The notes under the pieces are model-generated. The model saw only the letters and a program-made list of their open reading frames with translations. It was not told the origin of the DNA and searched no databases. From Diorhabda sublineata (lineage: Eukaryota > Arthropoda > Insecta > Coleoptera > Chrysomelidae), in assembly GCF_026230105.1 (NCBI RefSeq), contig NC_079478.1, positions 12,601,653 to 12,665,652 on the forward strand: a stretch of DNA of 64,000 bases. Reading direction: 5' to 3'. Each line of letters opens with the position of its first letter. Positions within the stretch are counted from its first letter, which is position 1. Both the position numbers and the translations under genes were made by a program. Below are positions 1-12,383 of this stretch, in pieces.

Positions 1-1100
1 TTAATGAAATATACGAGAATCATTACATTCGGGAGTTGGTAGATGACGTGGAAATAATGCTGTGATCACTTGACTCATAACTGGTTGGGACTTGTCTCAT
101 AACTGGGGTTTAATGCTGGGAGATGCTTCATGAATGCATTTTTAAGATCATTTATTCAATTTAGTTCATGTTTGATTTTGAGCCAAGTTTGCATTATAAC
201 ATCACAAAATATAATCCAGTGGTGTTAGCTTCGGCAAGTAAGGAATTAAAATTTGAAATAACAAAGAAAAACCAAAGCAATCAGACCACTTCACCTAGAG
301 ATTTGAAACCCAGAGACTCAAAAAAAGCGTGGAACAAATTCTCTCCACAAAATTTGGCCTCATTATATGTCAATAATACAAACGATGTCACAACTTTAGC
401 ACATCATGAGAATCAATTCTATCGTTATAATAAATATCGAAAGGTTAAGATAATGAACTGTACAATTGAAAATATGAATGTGGGATATAAGGATAGTAAT
501 AAACTTTTCTCTACAATAAAAATGTGAGTGGGTACATACATATTTTTTTATGAAAAGTACTTTAGAAAGAAGGGGCGTAACGAGTAGATCAATCTCATAC
601 ATAACATTATAACAATTATATTAAGTTTTTAGGTATAGAGCTCATAGGAAAACACTATGCTTATAAACATCATACAAACCGAGTTTATTACATGTTACAA
701 TATGAATTGTGAACATATATCAGTTGACAAGAAGAATTATTGCTGTTTTTGAAATTGTGAATTTTAAGAGTACTCGTAAGATGAAGATAACATGTTTTTA
801 TAGTAATATAAGCTCCAGTGTATAAGATCCAATAGTTGTGATGTATTTAATTAGTATTCAAATGAACCTAAGTGATGCTAAGTTGGCTCTAGCGATTAAT
901 GGTACATAGTTACGGATTTACTCATTGGGAAACATTGCTTCAGATGCTTATCACTGATAGTTGCACTGTCTTGTTGCAACTATATTGTATTTGGGACCAA
1001 AGAAATGTCTTCATGTAGTTTTTGTACATGAAAAGATAATAATTTTCTTCAGTCAACATAAAAGTACGACCGAATAGGGGGATTGTCTGTTAGCAAAGCA
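1..1100. other. Unassigned AT-rich stretch
   Basis: I see no gene that I can name. An open frame of 119 codons runs at 168-527 (+); it is rich in Lys, Asn and Ser, has no signal peptide or membrane segment, and resembles no family I know. In sequence this AT-rich an open frame of that length can occur by chance, so I do not call it a gene. Confidence 0.4.
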
Positions 1101-1649
1101 GCTTCAATCAGGCCAGAATATTTGATTCGAAAGCAACGGATTAACGGCAATTATAAGGCATTGGAATAAATGATTTTGATAAGGGTTTTGTTTGATCTTT
1201 TGTACGGTGCTTTGTCTGTTTACTATTTCTTCAGATATTTCTCTAAGGGTGAAAATTATTACTTTATGATCATTTTTAGGAAACCTTTTGTTGAAGTACG
1301 AATTGATTTGAATATAAACCGCTACGTGCCTTTTCCAGTCTACGAATATCGGACATGACGATGTCGAGGTAAATTTTCTTGATATAAAGGTACGTACTGA
1401 CATGAGCATTCGTGCGGGCAAAGAAAGTTTACGTATACAAATATTAGTTCGTTGAAGCAAAAAGAAGCACACAATACACTTTCTCGTGCGTGGAAGTCGT
1501 CCGCCCAGTTGTACGTACAAATTTCTAGTCAGTATGTTGAGAAACGGAACAACTGTTTGATTTAGTAAACACGTGCAGACTGAGTACAAAAGTCCTGAGA
1601 TGACTGTGCACGCATTAACAAAATTTGTCATTGTACTAATCACTTAAAT

Positions 1650-3300
1650 AATTTTACGCGAACAACTCAGATCAGTAGGCATTACTCATCTCATTAGTGC
1701 ATACCATCATTCCCCGAAAACTTACGGTTGATCTGTTTCAAAAAATTGATACACAGTTTTATAAGGATGATCAAGAAATGAGGAATGTCACTGTTATCAT
1801 TTGAAATATACCATTTTTTCCATTCTAGCATTCCAAAATTTTTTTAGCTGGAATATGTTCAGTTTGATTAACAAATCAATCAAAATAATAAACCTTACTG
1901 ATTGATACTCAACGTTAAATTCGTAGTATCAATTCCTTCATGTGTCCAGTATTGAAAAATAATTTGAATTTTCCCCTAATGGAGTGAACATGTCTACTCC
2001 CCTGCGAAAGTGCGAAAGAAGCAAAAACTATCATGAAATATGGTCAATTCTTGTTTGTCTGTCTCCCCATGTGCTTTTTCCTTACACTTTGGAAGTTCAA
2101 AGTGCCGAATCGTCGAGATGTAGCAAAAATTGCAAAGTTTTACTTTTTTGTTCTCCCTAATGTCACATTGTCATTGTCACCGAAGCAATTAACGGTGTAT
2201 CTATGTATTTTCTTGTCAATAAATATCAGAGTTATGAAACTGCTACGTGTGTCTTTGATCATTGTTTTAGGGGAATACTATTTTAATAGTCAGCGGGAGT
2301 ATTGATGGTAAGAAGTAAATTGGACTGTTGTACCGAATATTTTAGGGAACGTGTCTTTTATGCAATGCAAATATAATAATTATACTTTTTCTACAAATGA
2401 TTTTTTTTGTAAAATTTTAATTCTTGTTTTTTTATTTGCAGACAACAGTGGCATGTAGAGAGGAGTTGAGAATCGATAATTTAATAATTTAAAGGATTTA
2501 AATTCAGCTTAACTTGTAAAATTAGATAAAACAAAAAAAAACAAGAATGTTCACTGTAACGGGAGAATTTTATGAGATAGTTGGTATTAACATATTTGGT
2601 AGTATGGCTAAGACAATTGCAATTTTTTTAAAATTATAAAACCTCCATTTATACACCGATTAGTGAATGCAGGTGGGAACATATTAACCACTTGAACCCT
2701 TTATAGAAATGAAGACAGAAAATACAACATATATGAACGAAAAATCTTCAACATCTGAAATTAACAAAACAGAAAATTTAATAAAAAAAATAACGTTCAG
2801 GGTTTAACTATACATTGTAATTGTAAAAATTTCACAATCAAATACAATTTTAAATAATATCATTTAACAGTTAAGAGGATACTTTAGTATTATTTTGGTT
2901 TTACTAATTATAAAAATAAACATCAAGTTCTATTACTTTTATTCTTTCAATTTGTTCAGTTGTAGAAAAAGTATAGTGTGCACCATGTGGGAAATTTTTT
3001 TCTCACTCTCAGTCGTGAGAAAAGTTGAACTCTTCCCACTTGTTGCATGATATACAAAATTTCATAAAAAATGGCGTTTTGTTACCTGTCAACAGAAATA
3101 AAATGCCAAACTCTTTTTCCGTCATAGAAAAAATAATCTTTCTCCAAAATTGATGGTAGAGAAGTTTTATGTTTAGAATAAAATCATTTCTATTGTAGAA
3201 TATACAAATTCAAATATATTAATATTTAAAACAAAGAAAATTTTACTACCAAAATCTTTTTTTTACATCTGATTTTAAGTTAAGTGGGAAATACATGCAT
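1650..3300. other. Unassigned stretch with one nested hairpin
   Basis: No coding family is recognised. The only local structure is a nested inverted repeat at 2987-3039: GTGGGAA at 2987 pairs with TTCCCAC at 3033, enclosing CTCAC (3002) and GTGAG (3015). It may be the core of a small decayed element, but no terminal repeats or target duplication are visible. Confidence 0.35.
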
Positions 3301-3308
3301 TTATATAC

Positions 3309-3450
3309 TACCGGTCAAAAGTTTATGCCCACCCTATAGTTTGGTGATGCACAACAAATAAAAACAATACGATTTTGATATTCATATTTTAATGAACAAA
3401 TCTACAAATTCACAGGGTGTCCTGAAAGTCTTCGGGTATTAAAAGGTAGT
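3309..3450. mobile_element. Two orphan Tc1/mariner-type terminal repeats
   Basis: At about 3309-3335 the sequence TACCGGTCAAAAGTTTATG follows a TA and has the look of a Tc1-family terminal inverted repeat. About 90 bp further, CAGGGTGTCCTGAAAGTC (about 3415) looks like the end of a different mariner-type element. No matching inverted partner of either is seen within several kilobases, so these are solo ends left by decay or deletion. The family assignment rests on remembered terminus styles, not on coding sequence. Confidence 0.35.
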
Positions 3451-4740
3451 TTAGTAATCGACGGATGGAACAATTAACGTTTCCGAATTCAGCTTAATAT
3501 AATTTATCTATACATACTTATACAATGTATTAAGTTCAAAGTAGGGAGCTGCTGTTTTACTCCAATAAAATTTAAATTGTCTTCAATAAATTGATGATAG
3601 TTCTTGCATTTTGTTCACTAACTACACTCCAGCATTTAAGGAATTGTGATATATAATTTAGACGTCACCAAGTGAAATTGGTTGGTGTCTAATGAATCGA
3701 AATTAGGCGTGCAAAGAAAACGAAACATAAAATTTATCAGCTCAAAGATTACTGGAAGATCGGATAAAATGTGTACTCTGCGTACTTACAGTGTTGTATT
3801 TTGGAGCAAAATTTAGCTTAGTCTATTTGAAGACTTTGTTAACCAAAATTTATCTAAATCTTTCTAAAGACAATGAGCATTCACCAAAAAATTCATTCTC
3901 TGATGGATGCATAACTCATAATTTTTTAAATTATATTTATAGTTGTTCAGTTTTATGACCAAAATTCCACTAGTGGATTGTTTTTGAGTGAATTTTATTA
4001 TTCCTTCTTTCTCTTTCTACCTTTGGTCTTTGTTGTTTTTATACTATGGAAACTATTATTCTCTGTCGTCGTTACCTTTATCTACTGGTTGTATTTGTTG
4101 GATATAAAACCTTATTTATTTAACGGTCCCATTTTTAAAGGATTATAGCTACTGTAGAAGTAGGTATATAAGGTAAGATAGGCATATAATCACAGTCTCA
4201 GAGTATGTTATGTCCTAAATCGTTTGCTAGACGTCCGGTTGTTTAATCTCAGCTCCTGCTATAGACATAATTTCTGGATCATAATCTAGAGAATTATTTC
4301 CCAAATATCATATTGATTCATCCTGTTTCAAACAACACTAGAAATTGATAGTATTGTGCTATATTACTTTGTTAATAGACATCCCAAATAAAAAGTGTAT
4401 GGATAATCGAGATACATCATATTTTTCCAAATCTGAAGATTTATTTACTAATCTAGTCTATTTATTATTATCTATATATTCGAATTCTCTATTCAATGAC
4501 TTCAGAAAAGCAAATAAAGGACTGTTGCAATTTGCAATTTCTATTGAATCATGAACTGTTAACAAAAATAGAGAAAATGCTTGTATAAATAGACTAAATA
4601 ATAAAATTATATAACATGGCAGAAACCTTGAAACTTATTATCTTGATAAGACTTAAATAATTTTAATGAAAACATTAGGACTGACACTACTCTAACCAAC
4701 AATCGAAAAGTTTGTTATAGTTGTATCGTTAGTATTCTCC
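3451..4740. other. Unassigned stretch
   Basis: Nothing recognisable is seen. A 69-codon open frame at 4345-4554 (+) matches no family I know. Confidence 0.35.
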
Positions 4741-4754
4741 TCGGACAGATCAAA

Positions 4755-5350
4755 ATGGAAGATGGACACGTAAAGGCAAGACTGCATGGCCTAAGATCCA
4801 AGATCGTTTTCCTATTTGGGTGGAAATATACGTTATGCATACAGGTTCGGCCCTACAAGCACATGACTGTGATAAAACTATGTCAATGCTCGCATAGGAA
4901 TACACGCAGTTCTAAACTCATTAGGAGTAAGTGTAAAAGTTAGTCTGATGTGGCTACCCGAGCAAAGCTGAGTGCGCGAAAAAAGTTGATCACCTAGTGT
5001 AGAAAGATAGGACACCTGTTTTCATAGGATCATAACCTTTTATAGGTTTAAAATAATAAAAAAATTGGTGAACAAGATATAAACAGAAATATTTATGAGT
5101 AGGACAGCTAAGGAGAGTTATTAGTACTGGACACTGTCTGATGAAGTACAGTCTAAATAACGTCGAAAAACTCCAGACAGCTCTTATAGTTTATATAAGG
5201 GACCGAAATAAACAGTCGAGCACATCATCTGTGAGTGCGAGGCCTCGTGAAGGACTACAGTTATTATATTAACGCATAAGATATATTCTCGCAAAAGATG
5301 GAAGCTGCATGGCCTACCTGACTGGTAAAGGGTACCAAATGAACAAAAAA
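4755..5350 (+). pseudogene. LINE fragment: RNase H domain and C-terminal tail (R1/I/Loa-like)
   Basis: Remnant of the 3' coding part of a non-LTR retrotransposon that carried an RNase H domain after its reverse transcriptase. Across shifted frames one can read an RNase-H-like piece (FLFGWKYTLCIQ, then a segment resembling the VSLMWLPEQS stretch where functional elements have a WVPGH motif). This is followed by STGHCLMKYSLNN and TVEHIICECEA, which match the conserved TGHC and HIxCECEAL signatures downstream of RNase H in R1, I and Loa-type elements. Several stops and frameshifts separate these blocks. The reverse transcriptase that should precede it is absent, as expected of a truncated copy. 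Clade assignment is tentative; the TGHC/CECEA tail is the strongest evidence. Confidence 0.65.
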
Positions 5351-5399
5351 GTAATAGCAAAGTCTTGGCGAGGTCAATTCATGGTCAAAAAAAAAAGTT

Positions 5400-7430
5400 A
5401 AAAATAGAGAATCATAGGTGAGTGACTGCTGCTTTCAAGCATTCAAATGAATATCATCAAACGTGAAACAAGTGATTCATTAGTCTTTATGCTTCAGTTA
5501 ATTGAGATCAGTACATGCCAGAAACAAAAATGAAGTTGAAAAAATGAACTATATCCGATGAACGTGCTCCCAAGATAGCATAAACCGTTTTTTAAGCCAA
5601 TGAGATCATGACCACAGTATTTAAGAATTCCAAAATCTTCATTGATCATCAAAAAGAGAGACACGAAAAAACGATCGCATTTGTTAATGAAAAAAGCTTC
5701 GTTCTATCACGATCTTACACCTGCCCATTCATCCATTATTCTTGCATTAAAAATTTATTGTCTCAACTGCTATTTTTACCTGCTCACTCCCTCTGATTAT
5801 TATTCGAAAACACAGAAAAATGAATTGGTAGTGATTCCGAAAAAATGAAAAAGTGATCACATAAACAAACGTTTACCATCGAACGTTCGGTTTTTGGATG
5901 GTTTGTAATATTAGAAGAGTGAATATTTAACAGGAGTTTATATTGCAAGTAATTTATTTTTCTTGTGTATAGTAGATCTTCCTTTAATAAGTCACTGCTC
6001 TCGTATATTTTTCAAGGGGTTAGTGCGAAGGAAATTACTTTTTTTTGGAATGATTATGTTTTGCTCTGTATTAAATTCCCAGTTCATTGCTTTGTATTTT
6101 GAATTCAATATTTTTATTGCTGAAATTTCAATAATAATTGAATCTACCATTTCGGATATATTAAAGGAGCATACAGTTAACTCATACCGTCCCTTACGAG
6201 CCTGTTTTGGGCCTATTTAGTAGTCAATTTTAATGCAAATTGATGAATTGTCAATATCGCGTATGAACTCATGAATAATCTAAAGAAAAATGAAAGACTT
6301 CATCTCAGACAAAAAATTTCTTAGGATTCCTTGGACTTCAGCTATTTTTGCATAACAAAGAAGATAGAGAAAGGATAAAAAGCAGCAATCAACGAAAGAC
6401 GTTATTAGAGATCGACGTTGAGCTTTATTAGAAAGGACGCACAATAATAATTAGGGAATCCAATATGTCAGCGCTTCAAATATTAAGGTCGAGATATACC
6501 ACACTAAAGAAAATTATTCCCTTAATACTGACAGAATTTCCCGTTTCGTTTTTCATTGAAATAATGCCTTGGTTTGATTAAATCGTAAAATATTTATAAC
6601 AACTGAATCCAATTCGATATAAAAAGATTTTATAATGAGAACATAATTTGAATGAAGAAAATATTCCTCCCGATATCTTACCACATTTATAGAAATTTTC
6701 TTTTGGATAATGAAGGAGTTTCAGATTTATTTACTGATAATTCGATGGAATCGATGAATATTCATAATAAACCAGTCTCAGCTTAAATAAGATTTTATAA
6801 TGATAAAGTGACTGTTGGAATGAAATTATTATTATGAATTGAAAGATTGGGAAGAGAATAAATTAATTGGACAGTTCTTGAACGATTAAAAAGGATCCGA
6901 ATACTTTTGAGATAAGAACTATAGCAAAAATTCAGGAAACGAATTTTTGAAAGTTTTTATAGGTGATTCAATAGGTTCAGATAAAAGGATGACTAACGTG
7001 CACAAGTATTTTATAATATGTATCTCTAATCAATTTGCCTGCACATTTGAAAAAATTAAGCATAGATTATCGAAAAACGATCCAATTTCAGCTGTCACAA
7101 AAAATCATGTGTTCGTATGAGGATCCATCCATGTTATCACGAAGATGGTTAATAAATTGATGGTGTATATCCTAAGCAACTGGTCGTATACTATGTAAAT
7201 TTTTTCATATATCAGCGTGGAGCTTAATAGCAAAAATGAAAATCGATCGCACGTATAGCATAATAGCCCAGTGAAAGTTGTATTATATTTCTTTAATTTT
7301 AAAAATTGATTTTTACTTACATAACTTTATACAAACTATACGGTAGAACAAAAATGCTCTATTCGGACATAATTTTATGTAAAATAGCTTGATAACTAAT
7401 TTGTATATATATTTATACTAAAATAAATTC
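5400..7430. other. Unassigned stretch
   Basis: No gene or element is recognised. Open frames of 60-85 codons occur (for example 5608-5796 and 5963-6220, + strand) but none carries a known motif. Confidence 0.35.
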
Positions 7431-7439
7431 TTTATCGTA

Positions 7440-8200
7440 CGTTAGGACTAAGTCCTGTGTTTGGATCAATGGTTGCCTAGCTGTAGCTGAGATTATGGAG
7501 ACCAGTTTTCATACCATCTTGTAGGTGGTCGTCCTGGTGGTTGGGATATATTCGGTTTTTCTTCCTTTGCAATATATGCCAATCAGTCATCTTACATTTC
7601 TGTGGTCTCTCCATTCCCTTCGCCGATTTCTCGCCCATCTCACCTGGATGTCACATAACTCCCTTTTTCATCATTTCTCTTGTGGTCAAATAATATGTGT
7701 CCCGTTATTGATCTCAGCGTTCGCATTTCAGTAGTTCTTAAAAGTCGATTAGTTATGGTGTTCTCTGCTCTGGTCTCTATCGCGTATGTCATTTCTGGTC
7801 TCACACAGGTCTTATATTTTTCTCCAGGTAGTCATGTATTTATTCCACCAAATTCCATCTCTCAGGTACCCTGATATTAATTTGTTGTTTGAGCTTTCAC
7901 TTCATTCAATAACTTGTTATGTTCGCTCCTAGATATTTGAATGACATCACAGGTTCTACAATCTGATCATAGAAGAAGATCACAGATCAGATGCTGGCTT
8001 CTACTATTCTTCATCCGTAATATATCCTCCATGTATTTATCACATCAGAATATACTATCCAAATATTCATTTTTTCCCTATCTTTGTTACACACATAATC
8101 TAGTTTGAGTAATGATAATGTTGTTCTTTGCCAATGCCAATATTCTATCTGTAGGCTTCAGCTGCAAACTATGTCGTTTTCTTTCAGGAACTTGCCCATA
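7440..8200 (-). pseudogene. RTE-like LINE 3' end (C-terminal of ORF2)
   Basis: Read on the minus strand, broken frames give VMSFKYLGANIT, then KTCVRPEMTYAIETRAENT, LLRTTEMRTLRSITG and finally a GRPPTRWYENWSP block near 7530. This order (FKYLG, RP-x-TYA-ET, TEM-LR-I-G, GRPP-RW) is the usual C-terminal part of RTE-type LINE polyproteins, downstream of the polymerase palm. Multiple stops and at least two frameshifts are present, so it is a 5'-truncated dead copy. The LINE 3' end lies near 7440; just beyond it are short AT repeats, consistent with an RTE-type tail. Homology is assigned from remembered motifs and is strong because several blocks occur in the right order and spacing. Confidence 0.75.
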
Positions 8201-9125
8201 AGATGTATTTCGTCAGATGCTTTTTATGTATGTATGAAACTTAAAAATTCCATTTTTATATCAACCATGTTTTAAGAAATATTTTTAGCCACTTTTGCAA
8301 CAAAGCTTTCTTCCACGAAATATACAATATTGGCGCGATCACAGTTTTGATGAGAGGCATTGATCAACACCACAACACACTTCTTCGAGTGAATAAGTTT
8401 TTTTATGAACGAATCACCGAATATCTTGGTATTCATTTCGTTAACTATTTTATTTCATTATTTGATTATGAACAAAGCGGTCTAAAACCGTGTTACATCT
8501 CCAGCATATAAGATGATCAGTGTTTTGCCTGTCCTTTTCCCTTTCTCCTAAAAATTTTACTCGGAAACGATATACACTCCCTATCGCTCCAGTTTAAAAT
8601 AATGTTCAATAGCGTTTATTTAAAACATAGAATTATACTCGGCCCACGGTTTACGGCTCATCAGAAACTTCACAACGTGAAATTTTAATTTTCAGAGAAG
8701 TTTGTGTATATGAAAGAAGACGTCATCATATACGGTCCTAATACCATTACTACTTATCTGTCTTGTTACAAATACAAATGCATTGAATCGATTTTTCCCA
8801 ATATAGCAAGTAACGATGTAATATTGAATTATTTCTCTCAGTGAACATTATTGAAACCGATAGAGACGGTATAGATTTCTTATTATTTTCTGTGGAGAGC
8901 CATCGTTATCGTTTTTTCTTTCATAAAGCATTCTTGGATAATATTATTACTTTTAGAGTATGCAGATTTTACAAATTAAATGGAGAGAGAATTCAGACCA
9001 TTCGAATAATGATCCGAAAAATATTTCAGAAAACAGAATAGCTATAATGAAAAATCTAAAGATTAATATGATATTCGGATTGCCAAAAAGAGTTTCATGG
9101 TACAAACTAGATAAACTATTGAAAT
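8201..9125. other. Unassigned stretch
   Basis: No recognisable gene. Open frames at 8841-9041 and 8960-9214 (+) are Lys/Ile/Phe-rich, overlap in different frames and match nothing I know. Confidence 0.35.
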
Positions 9126-9127
9126 TA

Positions 9128-9290
9128 GAGACACAGGGAGAAAAATGCTTCATTGCCAAAAAAATTATTATAATTTGTAGACAAAAGCTTGTGAAAACTA
9201 AAAAACGAACATAAAAATAACTAAATAAAAAAATAAAATAAAATTTGTATATACAAAAGAAAACCACAACAAATTATAGGTAATAGTAAT
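9128..9290 (-). repeat. Jockey-like LINE 3' UTR fragment (copy 1 of 3)
   Basis: This segment shares blocks with 39745-40300 and 44450-44945. Examples are the stretch reading AATGCTTCATTGCCAAAAAA here against AATGCCTTATTGCCAAAAAA near 44474, followed in both by ACAAAAGCTTGT and later TTATAGGTAATAGTAATAG. In the longer copies it lies downstream (on the minus strand) of Jockey-like reverse transcriptase, so it is the LINE 3' untranslated region, here 5'-truncated to about 160 bp. On the minus strand it contains an AATAAAGC-like hexamer region near the end, compatible with a polyadenylation signal. Confidence 0.6.
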
Positions 9291-10335
9291 AGAACAGATT
9301 CAACGACGTCAATAGTGGTGTTATTTAATAAAAAAGGCTACAATGTATTTTTATATGATAAAACTTTGGTTTTAGAAACGTTGAGACAGAGAAGATTAGT
9401 ATCGCTACCATGATTTAAGGGCGATGAGGTCACTAGATATGGTACCCGTGAGATCAGGGCTGCACTAAGAGAAGCTAGTGCAAATAGACATATTTTACCA
9501 CTGATATCTAGATCAGTGTTTATAAACAGAAGAGAAGTTTATGTCTGGAGAAAAACAGATTTGGTTTTTATTATTTTAATTCTCTGGATACATAGTTACT
9601 TCGGGGCGTTTCATGCCAGAACTCCGTTCATTAGATAAATAGGCAATAGGTAATGAAAACAGTTCATTACGTCGAGCAGCATTTTGCTCCAGAAATCTTG
9701 TTTCTATGCACTTCGGATATTGAATGATTGCGGACAACATTCTGAACATGTTGACATTTTTTCGTATTAATTGTACCCTTCAGTTCTTGCCAAATGGTGA
9801 ACAGACTCTTTTAATTGAAAACCTGTAAAGTCGAATAGGTGCATATAAATATCGGTTACATATTTTCACAAGGGGCAACTATGGGTAGCTAATTTTTGTT
9901 TAGCAGATATACTATTCTCTTTTATTTAAACAGAAAATTGAAAAGTGACTAGGCGTGACTAATTTTACCTCTCTACAAGAAGTTACTATTTCTTTATTTT
10001 TAGTTTGACTTGAATTTTTTAATAAAAATAATTTAAATATTAATAATCAGCTACGTACTCAGATTTCTTTCATCCACAACACAAATAAATGGTTGAAAAT
10101 TTTCTCTAGATTTACACACACCAACAGCGACGGATGTATATTTTATTATACACAACGCAATAGACCCAACATTTCTTTTACATAATTAGCAAGCTTTGCG
10201 GCATTCTTGAACACTTGACAATTTGGTAGCGTGGTGGAAGTGATCCAGAACAGAGGTTCTTATCCCTTCTACTACTGTCGTTCGGTAATAAAATTCTTAA
10301 ATAAATAGAGTATGGAGTTAAATATTGCGTCCACT
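9291..10335. other. Unassigned stretch
   Basis: No coding family or terminal repeat recognised. Confidence 0.35.
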
Positions 10336-10339
10336 GAAT

Positions 10340-10530
10340 GCTATTCAAAACAAATGCGTGGGGAGCTTATTGCAGGTGTTATGCCCTTCATTGGTAAAGC
10401 TCGTCCTTGCAGCAGTTGATTTACCGGAATTTTACGATCATCTATCCTACAGCCCTGATTTTGCTCCCAGTAATTTTCACGTTTTCTTGCACCTCAAGAA
10501 ATGTCTATGCTGTGGTAAGCGTTATTACTT
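10340..10530 (+). pseudogene. Mariner transposase C-terminal fragment
   Basis: An open frame here contains HLSYSPDFAPSNFHVFLHLK, which corresponds to the HPPYSPDLAPSDFHLF signature carrying the last catalytic Asp of mariner-family DD34D transposases, followed by the usual LKK. The catalytic Asp position reads Asn here (PSN instead of PSD), so this copy would be inactive even if intact. Upstream catalytic blocks are missing and no terminal inverted repeats are seen. It is a short relic, probably of the SETMAR-like mariner group. Confidence 0.7.
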
Positions 10531-10629
10531 ACATAGAATAGTTAGTTAGTTTAGTTAGTATATTAAAATATAAGGTGCCAATAATAACTAGTTTCGTTCG
10601 GTGAGATTATATATATTAACAGCTGGTAG

Positions 10630-11350
10630 GAATGACCTAAAGATACTTCAACAGCTTCCCAACAGTCCAGATTCACAAATAAGCACTTGAATATAAACGA
10701 GCCACATAACTTCATTTTACGAGAACAGAATGAAAACATTATCAGACAATTCAACAGGCCTTATAGGCACAAAGCTTGGAATCAATCTACTGCTTTTCTC
10801 CATCTATTTTTGTTCATAACTGCTTCACGCCTTCTTTACACATATCTATCTATTTTTTCCGTGGACTCCTTCTTTTCCTTTTCTTTCCTTCTCATCTTTT
10901 CACTTAACTGTCTTGTCTTCATTCATTCTGTTTATATGCCCATACCAACAAAGTTTTTCTGCTCTGACCACATATTCCATCTCACCGAAAATCCTCCTTA
11001 GTATGTTTATTTTGTTTTCTTCTTTTCTGTTCATGATCCACTATTCACTGCCATACAGAATTGTTGGTTGTATAAACTGTCTTGTAAATGCGTAACTTGG
11101 CGGATATTCAAATATCTTTTGATCTTAATAGACCTTCTAGGGCTCCAAACGTTTTGTTTCCTCTATCCAGTCTTTTGTTGATTTCTCTGGTTTCACCTCC
11201 TGGTTTCACCCCCTTTGTTTGTCACTGTTACTACCAGGTATTCGAACTCCTGTACTTTAACAAATCTATACTCCTTGTTTTGATCTGTAGTCACTTTCAA
11301 TTAGTTGCAGCTATTCAGATCCCTTCCCATTCATCCCGTGGTTTCGGATG
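10630..11350 (-). pseudogene. RTE-like LINE 3' part, inverted copy A
   Basis: On the minus strand broken frames read KEYRFVKVQEFEYL, then EINKRLDRGNKTFGALEGLL, RSKDI and SAKLRIYKTVYTTNN, followed by RRIFGEM. These blocks follow the polymerase palm in RTE-like elements (FEYLG, KTFGAL, LLRS, K-x-RIYKT). The same sequence, including 3' UTR (GACTGTTGGGAAGCTGTTGA on the element's sense strand), recurs in opposite orientation at 12815-13440. It is heavily mutated and truncated at its 5' end near 11350. Confidence 0.7.
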
Positions 11351-11359
11351 CCACTACTT

Positions 11360-12375
11360 CTCAAGATGATTTCTGATACAAAGTTAAAAAGCACAAAAAA
11401 TAATGATATAGTTAAAATCATTCTGGGGTTGTAGCTATTTTTAATGAAAATGCTTTTATTCATACAAAAGCTTATTTTATATTAAACTGTATCTACCAAT
11501 ATTGTTTTCAATTATGTTGTCATGTTACAAAGAGACTCTTGGTCTCAAACTAACGCATAAATTGAAAGTGAGCGGAGTGAAGTGCTTAATTTTGTAACTT
11601 CAAAAACTCGGAACGATCGGTGGAACATTAGATAGCCCACTGTGTAGTACTTTTATGGAATGGAATTCATCAAGTCATTATAAAAGTATTTCATTAAGTT
11701 TGGTTTGATGTTTGAGGTGATTCGATTTGTAATCTATGATTACTTTACGTTTCGCGAAAACCTAAAGCGATTCAAATCATGCATTATGTTACAAACCGAG
11801 TATATATATATGCCTGATAAATAGTTTGTACACTTCAAATTAATTTCTACTTTTCTAGACAAATCGTTATGTTGTTTGACTACCGATAAAATCGAAATGC
11901 ATTGGGAATACACGAACAATACAGGAAAACAGAAATGTTACAATATTTATAATGTTCACTGAAATAATTTCCAATATTGGATTACAATTACACAAACAAT
12001 AATCAGTTATACCTATTGTATTGTTTACCATAATCTAGCATGTTATTTATTTAGAGGGTTTGGATAAATATTGGATGAATAATTTCAAAATAGTTTCAAT
12101 TGATCGAAATATGTATTTTCAAATTATGCTATTAAAAATGCAAGACAGTGCAATGGATTAATTACATATTCACATTGAAATTATACCTACATTGTTTCCG
12201 GAGCGTTTAGGTATTACACTAAAAATTATGAATGCATTATCAGATTAGTTTATATACATGAGGTGATTTATTGGCGGATACTATTAACGATTTCTTGATA
12301 GTAGTGAATATTTTTATAAACAATCCCACCGACTCTGTCTTATTTACTGAAAAACCACAGGGGGGAAAAGCTAGC
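11360..12375. other. Spacer between inverted LINE copies, unassigned
   Basis: No gene is recognised between the two inverted LINE arms. The stretch is AT-rich, with no terminal repeats that I can pair. Confidence 0.35.
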
Positions 12376-12383
12376 ATGACTTA

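Noticed and set aside
1104..1643. A 179-codon minus-strand frame, the longest in the window, with a LREISEEIVNRQSTVQKI segment like a Tc1 helix-turn-helix
   Set aside because: Only that one short segment looks familiar; the rest has no transposase blocks, no terminal repeats were found and the N-terminal portion is compositionally odd. Too weak to annotate.
7525..7874. Plus-strand open frames of 60-70 codons with Cys/His/Leu-rich sequence
   Set aside because: They are the antisense shadow of the RTE-like LINE on the minus strand.
10687..11369. Three overlapping plus-strand frames of 60-104 codons rich in Ser, Phe and Leu, looking like membrane proteins
   Set aside because: Antisense shadows of the inverted LINE copy; the minus-strand reading has ordered conserved blocks.
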